Source: Marvinbryantia formatexigens DSM 14469
Lineage (GTDB): Bacteria; Bacillota; Clostridia; Lachnospirales; Lachnospiraceae
DNA: 64,000 bases
Assembly (NCBI RefSeq): GCF_025148285.1
Contig: NZ_CP102268.1
Span: 1,910,001-1,974,000 of the forward strand
Direction of reading: 5' to 3'
A program made the position numbers and the translations under genes. Positions 16,833 to 23,941 of this stretch are shown piece by piece; positions within the stretch are counted from its first letter, which is position 1, and each line of letters begins with the position of its first letter. The notes beneath the pieces were generated by a model that did no database searches, was not told the origin of the DNA, and saw only the letters and a program-made list of their open reading frames with translations.

Positions 16833-18119
16833 TCATTCTATTTTCACCGGCTGAAAGGATAACGTAACGACAGCTTTAAAAATACCGTCCTGGTACGCTG
16901 TGCTGACGGTTCCGTCATAACGCTCTGCGACGGTCTGGACACTTTTCAGTCCCCAGCCGTGAAAATCTTTCTCTGTCTTTGCAGTCTGTAACCTTCCCTC
17001 CTTTTGCACCGGCTCTTTTCCATAACTGTTTTCTACCTTTATAATAAGCATCTCGTTGATGCGCCGCACTGTCAGAGCGAGAAAACGCTGCCCATCCGCG
17101 GCTGTGTCCGCCGCCTCCAGCGCATTGTCCAGCAGATTCCCCAGAATCGTTGTCAAATCCACGCTGCGGATATTTGTATTGCGCGGAAATTCTATATTCA
17201 CCTCTGTTTTTATTTTCCTCTGCTCCGCCAGCGCCATTTTACTGCTGATAAGGCAGTCTGTCGCCTTATCGCCCGTCCACACGCTTTGCGAGATTTCCCG
17301 GACAGGCGCCCGCAAATCCTCACAATACTGCATTGCCTCTGGAAACTCTCCCTGCTTCAGACACTGGTAAATTGCTTCAATATGATTGTGCAGGTCATGA
17401 TACAGTTTCGCGTTGGCAGCATAAGTTGCACGCAGCGCCCGATAATCGCGTTCCAGAATTTCCGCCTGCTCCTGTTTCAGACGCGCAATCTCCGCCTCCA
17501 TATCCCGCTGCCGCGTCAGCCGGTAAAACATCACGGCGCACAACAGCACCATAGAAAGGATAATCCAGGAGCCGGTCCGTTCTTCGTCTATTGGAAGAAG
17601 CGTCTGCTCAGATAAAACTATCGCGCCGAGCAGCCCCAGTACAGCCGCTGCGGATACTGGCCTGATAAGCTCCGCCTGTCCGCCGCCGCGTTTTCTCAGC
17701 CGGATTGCCGCACCAGCCATCAGCAGACGTGTTATCCAGATTCCGGCAAGATGCTCCGTCATTGCCGTGTCCATAAATTTCCGGGATTGAAACAGCACGC
17801 CAAGCCCCGCCGAAAACAAAAAGTCCCACAGACTTACGCCTACCTCATAAAAAAATATCAAAAACAAAAAGAGACGGAGCTGCTCCCGCCGGTAGTGCCA
17901 TATAATTACCGCTGCAAACAATATTTCAGTGCCAATTACGCCAGCTTCTGGAAACGATGCCACCTGGAGAGCCGTGACAAGACAACCCCCGGCTGCCAGG
18001 AGCGGCAAAACTCTCCGCTCCAGCGACACCCCCATCAGCCATGTCACACAAAAAATTCCCGTAACCAGACGCAGCTCATTTGTTAATAAATAAGAAATTA
18101 TCTGATACCATTCCATCAT
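16833..18119 (-). CDS. GHKL-type sensor histidine kinase (AgrC/CitA-like), partner of LytTR regulator
   Basis: Membrane sensor kinase of 428 residues. About six transmembrane helices (1-200) are followed by a coiled-coil linker, a phospho-acceptor region (YHDLHNHIEAIYQCL; the His in LYHDLHNH near residue 240) and a GHKL ATPase domain (N-box LGNLLDNALEAA, G-box HGWGLKSV). The family senses peptides in Agr-type systems, but no peptide gene or processing protease is seen nearby. The start overlaps the regulator stop (ATGA), so the pair is coupled. The downstream ABC operon is behind a terminator; whether it is a target is unknown. Confidence 0.9.
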   Translation of the reverse strand: MMEWYQIISYLLTNELRLVTGIFCVTWLMGVSLERRVLPLLAAGGCLVTALQVASFPEAGVIGTEILFAAVIIWHYRREQLRLFLFLIFFYEVGVSLWDFLFSAGLGVLFQSRKFMDTAMTEHLAGIWITRLLMAGAAIRLRKRGGGQAELIRPVSAAAVLGLLGAIVLSEQTLLPIDEERTGSWIILSMVLLCAVMFYRLTRQRDMEAEIARLKQEQAEILERDYRALRATYAANAKLYHDLHNHIEAIYQCLKQGEFPEAMQYCEDLRAPVREISQSVWTGDKATDCLISSKMALAEQRKIKTEVNIEFPRNTNIRSVDLTTILGNLLDNALEAADTAADGQRFLALTVRRINEMLIIKVENSYGKEPVQKEGRLQTAKTEKDFHGWGLKSVQTVAERYDGTVSTAYQDGIFKAVVTLSFQPVKIE

Positions 18120-18835
18120 ATGTGCGCTCCCCAGAACTGATTGATCTGCCGCTTCACATCCTGCAGATGTGACCTGCTCACGGGAAGCTGTTCTCCGTTC
18201 TTCAGAACCGCCATTCCGCCGCTTATTTTCATAACATGAATAATATTAACGATACAGCCCCTGTCAATAAAAATAAATTCCGGAGCATTTAATTCCTCAA
18301 ATACCTGCTGCAGGCTTTTTCTTACCTTTGAGATTCCACCGGCAGACACGATACTGGCGTTTTTCCCGTCCCGCTCAATATAAAAAATATCCCGGTATGG
18401 TATTTTTTCCAGCCGGCTTAACGTCCGGATGGTATATTCCTGCCCCTCTTCCAGCTCAATCAGCTTCGCCGCGTCCGTCACGGCGGCCGCCAGTCTGGCA
18501 TCCAGGTCACTCTTTGGTACATACCGAAAAACCGCCAGTTCAAATGCGTCAATAGCATACTCCGTGTGAGATGTCACAAAAATAATTTTAACCTTCGGCA
18601 GAAATTCCTTTACTCTCCGCACAATTTCCATGCCATCCATCCCCGGCATTTCGATATCCAACAGAATCAAATCGTAAAAAAAACCATCATCCATTATATC
18701 ATACAGCAGATTCCGGCTCTGCGTATATGTCTCTATTTCATATGCGATGCCGCAGGAATGCAGACTTTCTCTGACTGCCTGCTCATGTAAGGAAACCGCT
18801 TTTTCTTCATCATCACATATTGCAATTTTTACCAA
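18116..18835 (-). CDS. LytTR-family response regulator
   Basis: Cytoplasmic regulator of 239 residues: CheY-like receiver (about 1-120, acidic patch CDDEE, phospho-acceptor Asp in LLDIEMPGMDG near 57, Lys in VPKSD) and a LytTR DNA-binding domain (about 140-235). The most plausible start is TTG at 18835, seven bases after GGGAGG, giving VKIAICDDEE at the N-terminus as is usual; a GTG at 18850 would place the ribosome site inside the gene. The kinase follows with overlap. Confidence 0.9.
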   Translation of the reverse strand: MVKIAICDDEEKAVSLHEQAVRESLHSCGIAYEIETYTQSRNLLYDIMDDGFFYDLILLDIEMPGMDGMEIVRRVKEFLPKVKIIFVTSHTEYAIDAFELAVFRYVPKSDLDARLAAAVTDAAKLIELEEGQEYTIRTLSRLEKIPYRDIFYIERDGKNASIVSAGGISKVRKSLQQVFEELNAPEFIFIDRGCIVNIIHVMKISGGMAVLKNGEQLPVSRSHLQDVKRQINQFWGAHI

Positions 18836-18871
18836 AACAGTCCCTCCCACCAGTTATTCTTTTATAAGGAT

Positions 18872-18949
18872 AATAAAAACCTGCAGACCTGAAATGATCA
18901 GCCCCTTGTCTGCTTAAGAGAGATCATATCAAAATATATCTGCAGGTTT
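18872..18949 (-). terminator. Possible terminator with an 11-bp stem and long loop
   Basis: AAACCTGCAGA (18877-18887) pairs perfectly with 18939-18949; the 51-base loop has a TGATC/GATCA pair. On the minus strand a T-rich tail (TTTTTATTA) follows. It lies 130 bases after the stop of the gene at 19081-19707. The long loop makes it less certain than other terminators here. Confidence 0.4.
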
Positions 18950-19080
18950 CATTATAATTCCCCTCACCCTGAAATACAAGGTGTGAAAAGACTGTTCTCC
19001 ACGTTCTCCGTTTTCTTGATATCCAAAACACATTTTCTGCCAGACTGACGCTGTAAAGCAGCAAATAGCTGTTTAATTTT

Positions 19081-19707
19081 TTACACCTCATCCGCAGCTG
19101 CAGTCCGGTAATTTTCCATATATTGCGCCAGCGCGGCATCACTCTCTACCGCCTCCTCATAGGCGTCCTGCGCAAACGCAATCAACGTCTGCCCTTCTTC
19201 GCTGCTCCGCAGGCTCTCAGCCAGTGCCTGCACCGATGTATCATCCGACACATCAGAAATATACAGACTGCCGTCCTCCCCGGTCTGAAGATATACCCAG
19301 GACAGGCTTGGAACCGTCGTGGCAATTCCCGCCAGCGATACCTCATATGCTGCATACACAAAATAGCTGCCCTCCGTTAGTCCCGCCTGCGACCATGTAT
19401 GCAGATTACTGTATGACATTTCGGCTCCGCTCTTCTCATTATAATAAGTGGACATTACCGTATATATCACATCTTCATCCTGTGAAAATTCCCGGAAGCT
19501 GCCCGAAGCGAGGCTTTTCCCGAATAATTCAACTGCCGCAGCTTCTTCATTTCCTGCCTGTACTGCCTCCACGACTGTTCCGGCATCCCCTCCCGCGCTC
19601 CGGAAGCGCACATACAAAAGAGCTGCCAGCATAAGCGCAAGCAGCATGAAAATGCGCCATAATAATCTGTTTAATTGTATTGCTCCTGTTTTTTTCCGCC
19701 TGTTCAT
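19081..19707 (-). CDS. Membrane-anchored extracytoplasmic protein of unknown function
   Basis: 208 residues. A basic N-terminus (MNRRKKTGAIQLNR) and one hydrophobic segment (about 15-33) act as a signal anchor; the rest is acidic and soluble. A region around 75-165 (VMSTYYNEKSGAEMSYSNLH and SWVYLQTGEDGSLYISD) has alternating strands as in NTF2-like or cystatin-like folds, but this is only an impression. I cannot assign a family. It stands alone, between a LytTR operon and a repeat array. No AGGAGG is evident before the first ATG, so the start is uncertain. Confidence 0.6.
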   Translation of the reverse strand: MNRRKKTGAIQLNRLLWRIFMLLALMLAALLYVRFRSAGGDAGTVVEAVQAGNEEAAAVELFGKSLASGSFREFSQDEDVIYTVMSTYYNEKSGAEMSYSNLHTWSQAGLTEGSYFVYAAYEVSLAGIATTVPSLSWVYLQTGEDGSLYISDVSDDTSVQALAESLRSSEEGQTLIAFAQDAYEEAVESDAALAQYMENYRTAAADEV

Positions 19708-19755
19708 TATTTTATACTGCCCTCCCTGTGTTCATCCCGTATATCCGGCAGTTGT

Positions 19756-19893
19756 CTGGAAAGACTGTTCCAGCCGAACACTGTCCGGAAAAACTGCCCT
19801 GCCGGACACTGCCCGGAAAAACCGCCCTGCCGGACACTGCCCGGAAAAACTGCCCTGCCGGACACTGCCGGAAAACCGCCCTGCCGGACAACG
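19756..19893. repeat. 28-bp tandem repeat
   Basis: Units of 28 bp start at 19785, 19813 and 19841, with a 27-bp unit at about 19869 and a decayed one from 19756. The core CCGGAAAAACTGCCCTGCCG is C-rich, with only T/C changes between units. It is followed directly by a 27-bp palindrome (19893-19919). The 19708-20151 gap therefore holds this array, the palindrome and the promoter region of the OmpR-type two-component system. Confidence 0.82.
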
Positions 19894-19919
19894 TTACTGC
19901 TCATTCCGTTCACAGTAAC
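19893..19919. repeat. 27-bp dispersed imperfect palindrome, copy 1
   Basis: Arms GTTACTG and CAGTAAC enclose a 13-base centre. The reverse complement of 29208-29234 matches this copy at 24 of 27 positions and has the same length. A probable deletion derivative (CTGCTCATAGTAAC) lies at 22236-22249. This suggests a small mobile or structural palindromic element. Confidence 0.6.
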
Positions 19920-19995
19920 CGGACAACTGCCTCTGGTTGCATATGTTACAAAAAAATTCTTGAAGAAAAATTGAAAATGTCTTATCTTTTAAGGT

Positions 19996-20065
19996 TTCAC
20001 AAAAGATTCACAAAAATAAGATTTTTTCAACCCTCTTTCAATTCGGCTGTGATATGTTATATAAT
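19996..20065 (+). promoter_or_regulatory. Promoter and OmpR-type direct repeat before the two-component system
   Basis: TTCACA (19996-20001) and TTCACA (20007-20012) are direct repeats 11 bp apart, the layout bound by PhoB/PhoP/OmpR regulators. Downstream is a promoter: -35 TTCAAT (20037-20042), 17-base spacer, perfect -10 TATAAT (20060-20065). The response regulator gene starts 87 bases further on. Autoregulation is the likely meaning. Confidence 0.6.
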
Positions 20066-20151
20066 GATTCAAGAGACAAATAGACACAAAAAATATGAGA
20101 GGGATTCTTTGTCCCCTGGCTCATTATATTTTTCAATTCAGGAGTATATAC

Positions 20152-20841
20152 ATGAATATTTTAATAATTGAGGACGAACTGCATCTGCAGGAAGCGCTCG
20201 CGGCTTCTTTAAAAAAAGAAGGTTATCAGACCGACTGCGCTTCCGATGGAATCAGCGGTCTTGAACTTGCACTCAGCGACCGCTATGACGTTATTCTTCT
20301 TGATTTGATGCTGCCGGGGCTGGGCGGCTATCAGGTGCTGAAGCAGCTTCGCCGCGAAAAAACAGAATCCGCCGTTATCATTTTATCCGCAAAATCGGAG
20401 CTGGAGGACAAAATTGCCGGGCTTGATTTTGGCGCCGATGATTATCTGACCAAACCTTTTCAGATGAAGGAGCTGTTTGCCAGAATCCGCGCTGTCACCA
20501 GACGTCACGGGGAGGTCGTCCGGGATGAGCTTGTCTTTCAGGATTTGTATCTGAACATCCGCACCTTCACGCTGTCATCTTCTGCAACATCACATACGCT
20601 GACGCTGGGCAGTAAGGAATTTCAGCTCATGGAATACCTTATGCGTAATCCGAAGCAGGTGATTTCAAGAAGCCGTATCACGGAAAAAATCTGGGGATAT
20701 GATTCTGAAGTTGAATATAACAACGTAGATGTGTATATTTCCTTTTTGCGCAAAAAGCTGAAGCATACCGGCGCGCACGTGGAAATACGCGCTGTCCGCG
20801 GCATCGGCTACACTCTCCAGGAAGCGGGTGCAGACCTATGA
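20152..20841 (+). CDS. OmpR/PhoB-family response regulator
   Basis: 229 residues: receiver domain (1-118; acidic pair EDE, phospho-acceptor Asp in LLDLMLPGLGG near 51, Lys in LTKPF near 102) and a winged-helix DNA-binding domain (about 130-225; TLGSKEFQLMEYLM and the end VRGIGYTL). ATG 20152 follows CAGGAG by 9 bases. The stop overlaps the kinase start (ATGA). Its own promoter carries two 11-bp spaced TTCACA repeats that fit autoregulation. The stimulus is unknown; the repeat resembles a PhoP half-site, so a role in phosphate sensing is possible but not shown. Confidence 0.94.
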   Translation: MNILIIEDELHLQEALAASLKKEGYQTDCASDGISGLELALSDRYDVILLDLMLPGLGGYQVLKQLRREKTESAVIILSAKSELEDKIAGLDFGADDYLTKPFQMKELFARIRAVTRRHGEVVRDELVFQDLYLNIRTFTLSSSATSHTLTLGSKEFQLMEYLMRNPKQVISRSRITEKIWGYDSEVEYNNVDVYISFLRKKLKHTGAHVEIRAVRGIGYTLQEAGADL

Positions 20842-22229
20842 TAAAAAAGCTGGAGCGGAAAATTCAATGGACCATTTTTCTGATTCTCACCGTGACGACG
20901 CTGGGCATTTTTCTTGTGATTAATGTCACAAATTACCAGTCGCTTGTTATGCAGGAAGTGAACTATCTCCAAAAGCTGGGAACCATCCTGAAAAAACAGG
21001 AGCCGCAGCAGCCGGGCGACGCGCCCGTGCAGAACGGCTCGCCGGAGCCCGATGATGTGCTCCCGCAGAACGACTCGCCGGAGCCCGATGATGTGCCCGC
21101 GCAGAATGGTTCACCGGAGCCTGATGATGCGCTCGCGCAGAACGGCTCACCGGAGCCGAAGGAAAGTGACACGCTTCACGGATTTTATCACGGTTATATT
21201 GTACGGATTTTCACGGACGGCACGGTAACGGTTTCTATTGATGAGGACAGCGTTGCCTATACGGAAAATGAAATCGCTGCTATTGCAGAAGAGCTAATCC
21301 AGTCAGAAGAGCATGAGGGAATGTACGAAAATCTGCGGTTTCTTGTAAAGATACTTCCGGATAAAAAAGAGGTCGTTTTTCTGGAAAGCCAGGCGCAAAG
21401 CCGTTTTCTGGCTTCGTTTTTGCGCTCTCTGACATTGTGCCTCTGTCTGATGGTGCTGTTCTTTCTGGCGGCGCGGATGCTCTCGCGCAGAATCGTCCAG
21501 CCGGTGGAGGATGCGTTTAACCGGCAGAAACAATTTATATCGGATGCAAGCCATGAGCTGAAGACGCCCATCACCGTAATAAACGCCAATATCGACCTTC
21601 TCCGCGCCGAGACCGGAGAAAATAAATGGATGGATTATATCGAAGCGGAAGGGCAGCGCATGAATGCGCTTATCACAAACCTTCTGACGCTCTCCCGCAT
21701 CAGCTCCGAAACACCCTCCGCCGGGGATACCGCTCATTTCTGCGAATTTGATTTGAGCGGCGCGCTTCTGGGAACAGCACTGTCCTTTGAAAGCATTGCC
21801 TTTGAGCGCGGTATCTCCTACGATGTTGAAATTGCCGAAAATCTCCGCTATACCGGCAGCGAGACGGAAATCTGCCAGCTTACCGCTATTTTGCTGGACA
21901 ACGCCATGAAGTATGCTTCCGCAAACGGCAGTGTCCGGATTGTCCTGCAAAGCTGCGCCGCCTCCGAAGGGCACAGTCTTTTGCCCGGACATCGTCCGCA
22001 CCGCACGGCGCTTCTTTCTGTTTCCAATACCGGCGCAGAAATTCCGCGGGAGGAACTTGAAAAAATCTTCGACCGGTTTTACCGCACAGATAAATCGAGA
22101 AACCGCGCAAGCGGCGGCTTCGGTCTGGGGCTCGCCATTGCAAAATCCATCGCCGAAAAGCACGGCGGTGAAATTCACGTCGTCAGCCGCGACGGATGGA
22201 CAACCTTTTCTGTAAAACTGCCCCTTTAA
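20838..22229 (+). CDS. Sensor histidine kinase with a 12-residue repeat in the sensor domain
   Basis: 463 residues: membrane helix (about 12-30), extracytoplasmic sensor (about 31-190), second helix (about 195-212), dimerisation region with phospho-histidine (SDASHELKTPITV near residue 240), N-box LLDNAMKYA near 358 and G-boxes GFGLGLAIAKS near 430. No clear HAMP domain separates helix and H-box. The sensor contains four copies of an acidic 12-residue repeat (QNGSPEPDDVPA type, residues about 65-108) coded by a 36-bp tandem repeat, so its length may vary between strains. Start and stop are coupled to the regulator gene. Confidence 0.92.
   Translation: MIKKLERKIQWTIFLILTVTTLGIFLVINVTNYQSLVMQEVNYLQKLGTILKKQEPQQPGDAPVQNGSPEPDDVLPQNDSPEPDDVPAQNGSPEPDDALAQNGSPEPKESDTLHGFYHGYIVRIFTDGTVTVSIDEDSVAYTENEIAAIAEELIQSEEHEGMYENLRFLVKILPDKKEVVFLESQAQSRFLASFLRSLTLCLCLMVLFFLAARMLSRRIVQPVEDAFNRQKQFISDASHELKTPITVINANIDLLRAETGENKWMDYIEAEGQRMNALITNLLTLSRISSETPSAGDTAHFCEFDLSGALLGTALSFESIAFERGISYDVEIAENLRYTGSETEICQLTAILLDNAMKYASANGSVRIVLQSCAASEGHSLLPGHRPHRTALLSVSNTGAEIPREELEKIFDRFYRTDKSRNRASGGFGLGLAIAKSIAEKHGGEIHVVSRDGWTTFSVKLPL
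21030..21163 (+). repeat. 36-bp in-frame coding repeat in the sensor kinase
   Basis: Units start at 21030, 21066, 21102 and 21138, each 36 bp, beginning CAGAAC or CAGAAT and coding QN(G/D)SPEPDD plus three variable residues; the fourth is partial. Most differences are synonymous or occur in the three variable residues. The array lies in the extracytoplasmic part of the kinase. Confidence 0.88.
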
Positions 22230-22256
22230 GCGGTGCTGCTCATAGTAACTTTCGCA

Positions 22257-22292
22257 AATCCATTTAAAATTCGCTTCGCGAATGGGGCTTCC
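22257..22292. repeat. 36-bp direct repeat flanking the toxin-antitoxin pair, left copy
   Basis: Identical over 36 bases to 23201-23236 and in the same orientation. The core ATTCGCTTCGCGAAT is a 6-bp inverted repeat around TTC. The two copies bracket the AbrB/PIN genes, 944 bp apart start to start. No integrase or terminal inverted repeat is present. Confidence 0.9.
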
Positions 22293-22406
22293 AATTATTT
22301 ATATATAATGCAGGAGAATTTTTCCTTGATAATTCCAAAATATCTGTATATGATAAAAGTAGGGATTTCCTACTTTCCTACTTTTATTGAAATGGAGGTA
22401 TGAACT

Positions 22407-22685
22407 ATGTCTGAAACAAACGTATTAATCAATGATGCCAGGGTCATGTCCAAAGGACAGATTACCATTCCCAAAAATATAAGAGCAGCTCTCGGCGTTT
22501 CTCCCGGCGACCGCGTCACTTTTATCGTTGAAAACGGTTCTGTCCGGGTCATCAATTCTGCCATTTATGCAATGCAGAAATTTCAGGAACAGATGAAAGG
22601 CGAGGCAGAAAAAGCCGGGTTTACATCAGAAGAAGATGTCGCCAGATGGATTACCAGTACCCGTCGTGAGGAAAATGCCGACTGA
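22407..22685 (+). CDS. AbrB/MazE-type antitoxin
   Basis: 92 residues. The N-terminal swapped-hairpin domain (about 8-52) has the family pattern MSKGQITIPKNIRAALGVSP and GDRVTF, which binds DNA. The C-terminal part (55-92, FQEQMKGEAEKAGF) is helical and probably masks the toxin. GGAGG lies 9 bases before the ATG at 22407. The PIN gene follows after 5 bases. Antitoxins of this type usually repress their own promoter as a complex with the toxin; the promoter should lie in 22300-22400. Confidence 0.9.
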   Translation: MSETNVLINDARVMSKGQITIPKNIRAALGVSPGDRVTFIVENGSVRVINSAIYAMQKFQEQMKGEAEKAGFTSEEDVARWITSTRREENAD

Positions 22686-22690
22686 AAATC

Positions 22691-23083
22691 ATGCTCGACA
22701 CAAACATCATTATTTCTGCGGCACTTTTCCCCAACGGGCGTACCGCACAAGCCTTCTTGAAAGCCCTGCAGCCACCCTGCCAGCCGATTGTCTGCGACTA
22801 CGTCGTCGATGAACTTCATCGGAAATTCCGTGAAAAGTTCCCACACAGGCTCACAGAGTTAGAGGCTTTCCTCTTCAACGCACTATCTTTCATCCGGCTT
22901 GTGCCTACACCGGATGAAAGCGTTGACACGGAACGACTAATCCGTGACCCCAAAGACCGCCCCATCTTAAGGGCAGCACTAAACGCTCACGCTGATCTGT
23001 TCCTTACCGGAGATAAGGACTTTCTGGAGTCTTCCATCACAGACCCCCGGATTATTTCTGTCCCGGACTTTCTGGATATTTAA
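22691..23083 (+). CDS. PIN-domain toxin, putative RNase
   Basis: 130 residues, a complete PIN domain. The acidic catalytic residues are visible in MLDTNIIISA (Asp near 3), DYVVDELH (Glu near 41), RDPKDRPIL (Asp near 89) and LTGDKDFL (Asp near 109), so it should be an active metal-dependent RNase inhibited by the AbrB-type partner. The ATG at 22691 is 5 bases after the antitoxin stop. An in-frame CTG at 22682 would give the common N-terminus LKIMLDTN and has GAGG at a suitable distance, so the true start may be three codons earlier. Confidence 0.88.
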   Translation: MLDTNIIISAALFPNGRTAQAFLKALQPPCQPIVCDYVVDELHRKFREKFPHRLTELEAFLFNALSFIRLVPTPDESVDTERLIRDPKDRPILRAALNAHADLFLTGDKDFLESSITDPRIISVPDFLDI

Positions 23084-23200
23084 CCAGTCCTGTCCCTGCG
23101 AAGCCTGCTGGTATCGAAGCCATATGTCTCCAAAACGCCAGCAGCCCGCTGTCCAGGGCATTGTATACGCTTTCATTGTTCTTTCCATGTCCGAAGCAGC

Positions 23201-23236
23201 AATCCATTTAAAATTCGCTTCGCGAATGGGGCTTCC
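23201..23236. repeat. 36-bp direct repeat flanking the toxin-antitoxin pair, right copy
   Basis: Exact copy of 22257-22292. It ends 4 bases before the stop codon of the YbaK-like gene (23241), so it may also serve as that gene's downstream hairpin. Confidence 0.9.
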
Positions 23237-23240
23237 TTCA

Positions 23241-23717
23241 TTATACAGCTTCCCGCACTTTGCAGACGTCCACCCAGCCGCAACTGTGGGAATACCGCTC
23301 CAGCTCCGCAGGCGTCAGTTCGACTGCGCTGTGTGCGTCGCCGCCTGCCGGATATACGATTTCAAAACGCTTCAAAGATACATCCATATATACCGGGACA
23401 TGCTCTTTGATTGCAAACGGGCAGACCCCGCCCGGCGCATGTCCGATGTACTCCTCCACCAGGTCGCCCGGTATCATCTTTGCTTTCTGATGAAATTGTT
23501 CCTTAAACTTTTTGTTATCTACCTTCACATCGCCCGCTGTGACAATCAGAATTGCCTCATCTCCCAGAAGAAAAGACATTGTTTTTGCAATCCTCGCCGG
23601 TTCGCAGCCAAGCGCCTGCGCCGCCAGTTCCACGGTGGCGCTTGATTCATGAAAGACCTTTAGCCGGTCTGAAATTCCCTCTTTTTCCAGATATTCCTGC
23701 ACTCTTTTTAGTGACAT
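23241..23717 (-). CDS. YbaK/EbsC-family aminoacyl-tRNA deacylase
   Basis: 158 residues, a stand-alone trans-editing domain related to the ProRS INS domain. Such proteins hydrolyse wrongly charged tRNA (for example Cys- or Ala-tRNA-Pro). The family's conserved lysine (AKTMSFL near 46) and the GHAPGGVCPF loop (about 109-118) are present. It lacks the TPIxGYxRGG pattern of the other member in this window (39197-39670), so the two probably edit different substrates. ATG 23717 has AGGAGG about 8 bases upstream. It stands alone, convergent with the toxin-antitoxin pair. Confidence 0.88.
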   Translation of the reverse strand: MSLKRVQEYLEKEGISDRLKVFHESSATVELAAQALGCEPARIAKTMSFLLGDEAILIVTAGDVKVDNKKFKEQFHQKAKMIPGDLVEEYIGHAPGGVCPFAIKEHVPVYMDVSLKRFEIVYPAGGDAHSAVELTPAELERYSHSCGWVDVCKVREAV

Positions 23718-23941
23718 TTTTCATCCTCCTCTGCCTAAAGCCTGTTTTATATTATGTGATGCCGGGACAGGGTTGCATATCCCATATGAGACATCTGTGG
23801 ACTCCGGTATCATCCTTTACATTCCCCGGCAAATAAGTTCCATTGATTTCTCCGTGTTTCACATTTTCAAAATCGCCTGGCATCATCATTTTATCAGAAG
23901 CCGCTCTCTGTGTAAAGCAGGAGGATGTCCGGCTTCCGGCT

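Noticed and set aside
19756-19893. CRISPR array
   Set aside because: 28-bp units with no spacers; a simple tandem repeat.
20152-22229. PhoPR identity for the OmpR-type two-component system
   Set aside because: The kinase lacks the PAS/HAMP layout usual for PhoR; only the TTCACA pair in the promoter suggests it. No gene symbol was given.
22257-23236. Attachment sites of an integrated element
   Set aside because: No integrase, recombinase or tRNA is present, and the enclosed DNA carries only two genes. Reported as direct repeats instead.
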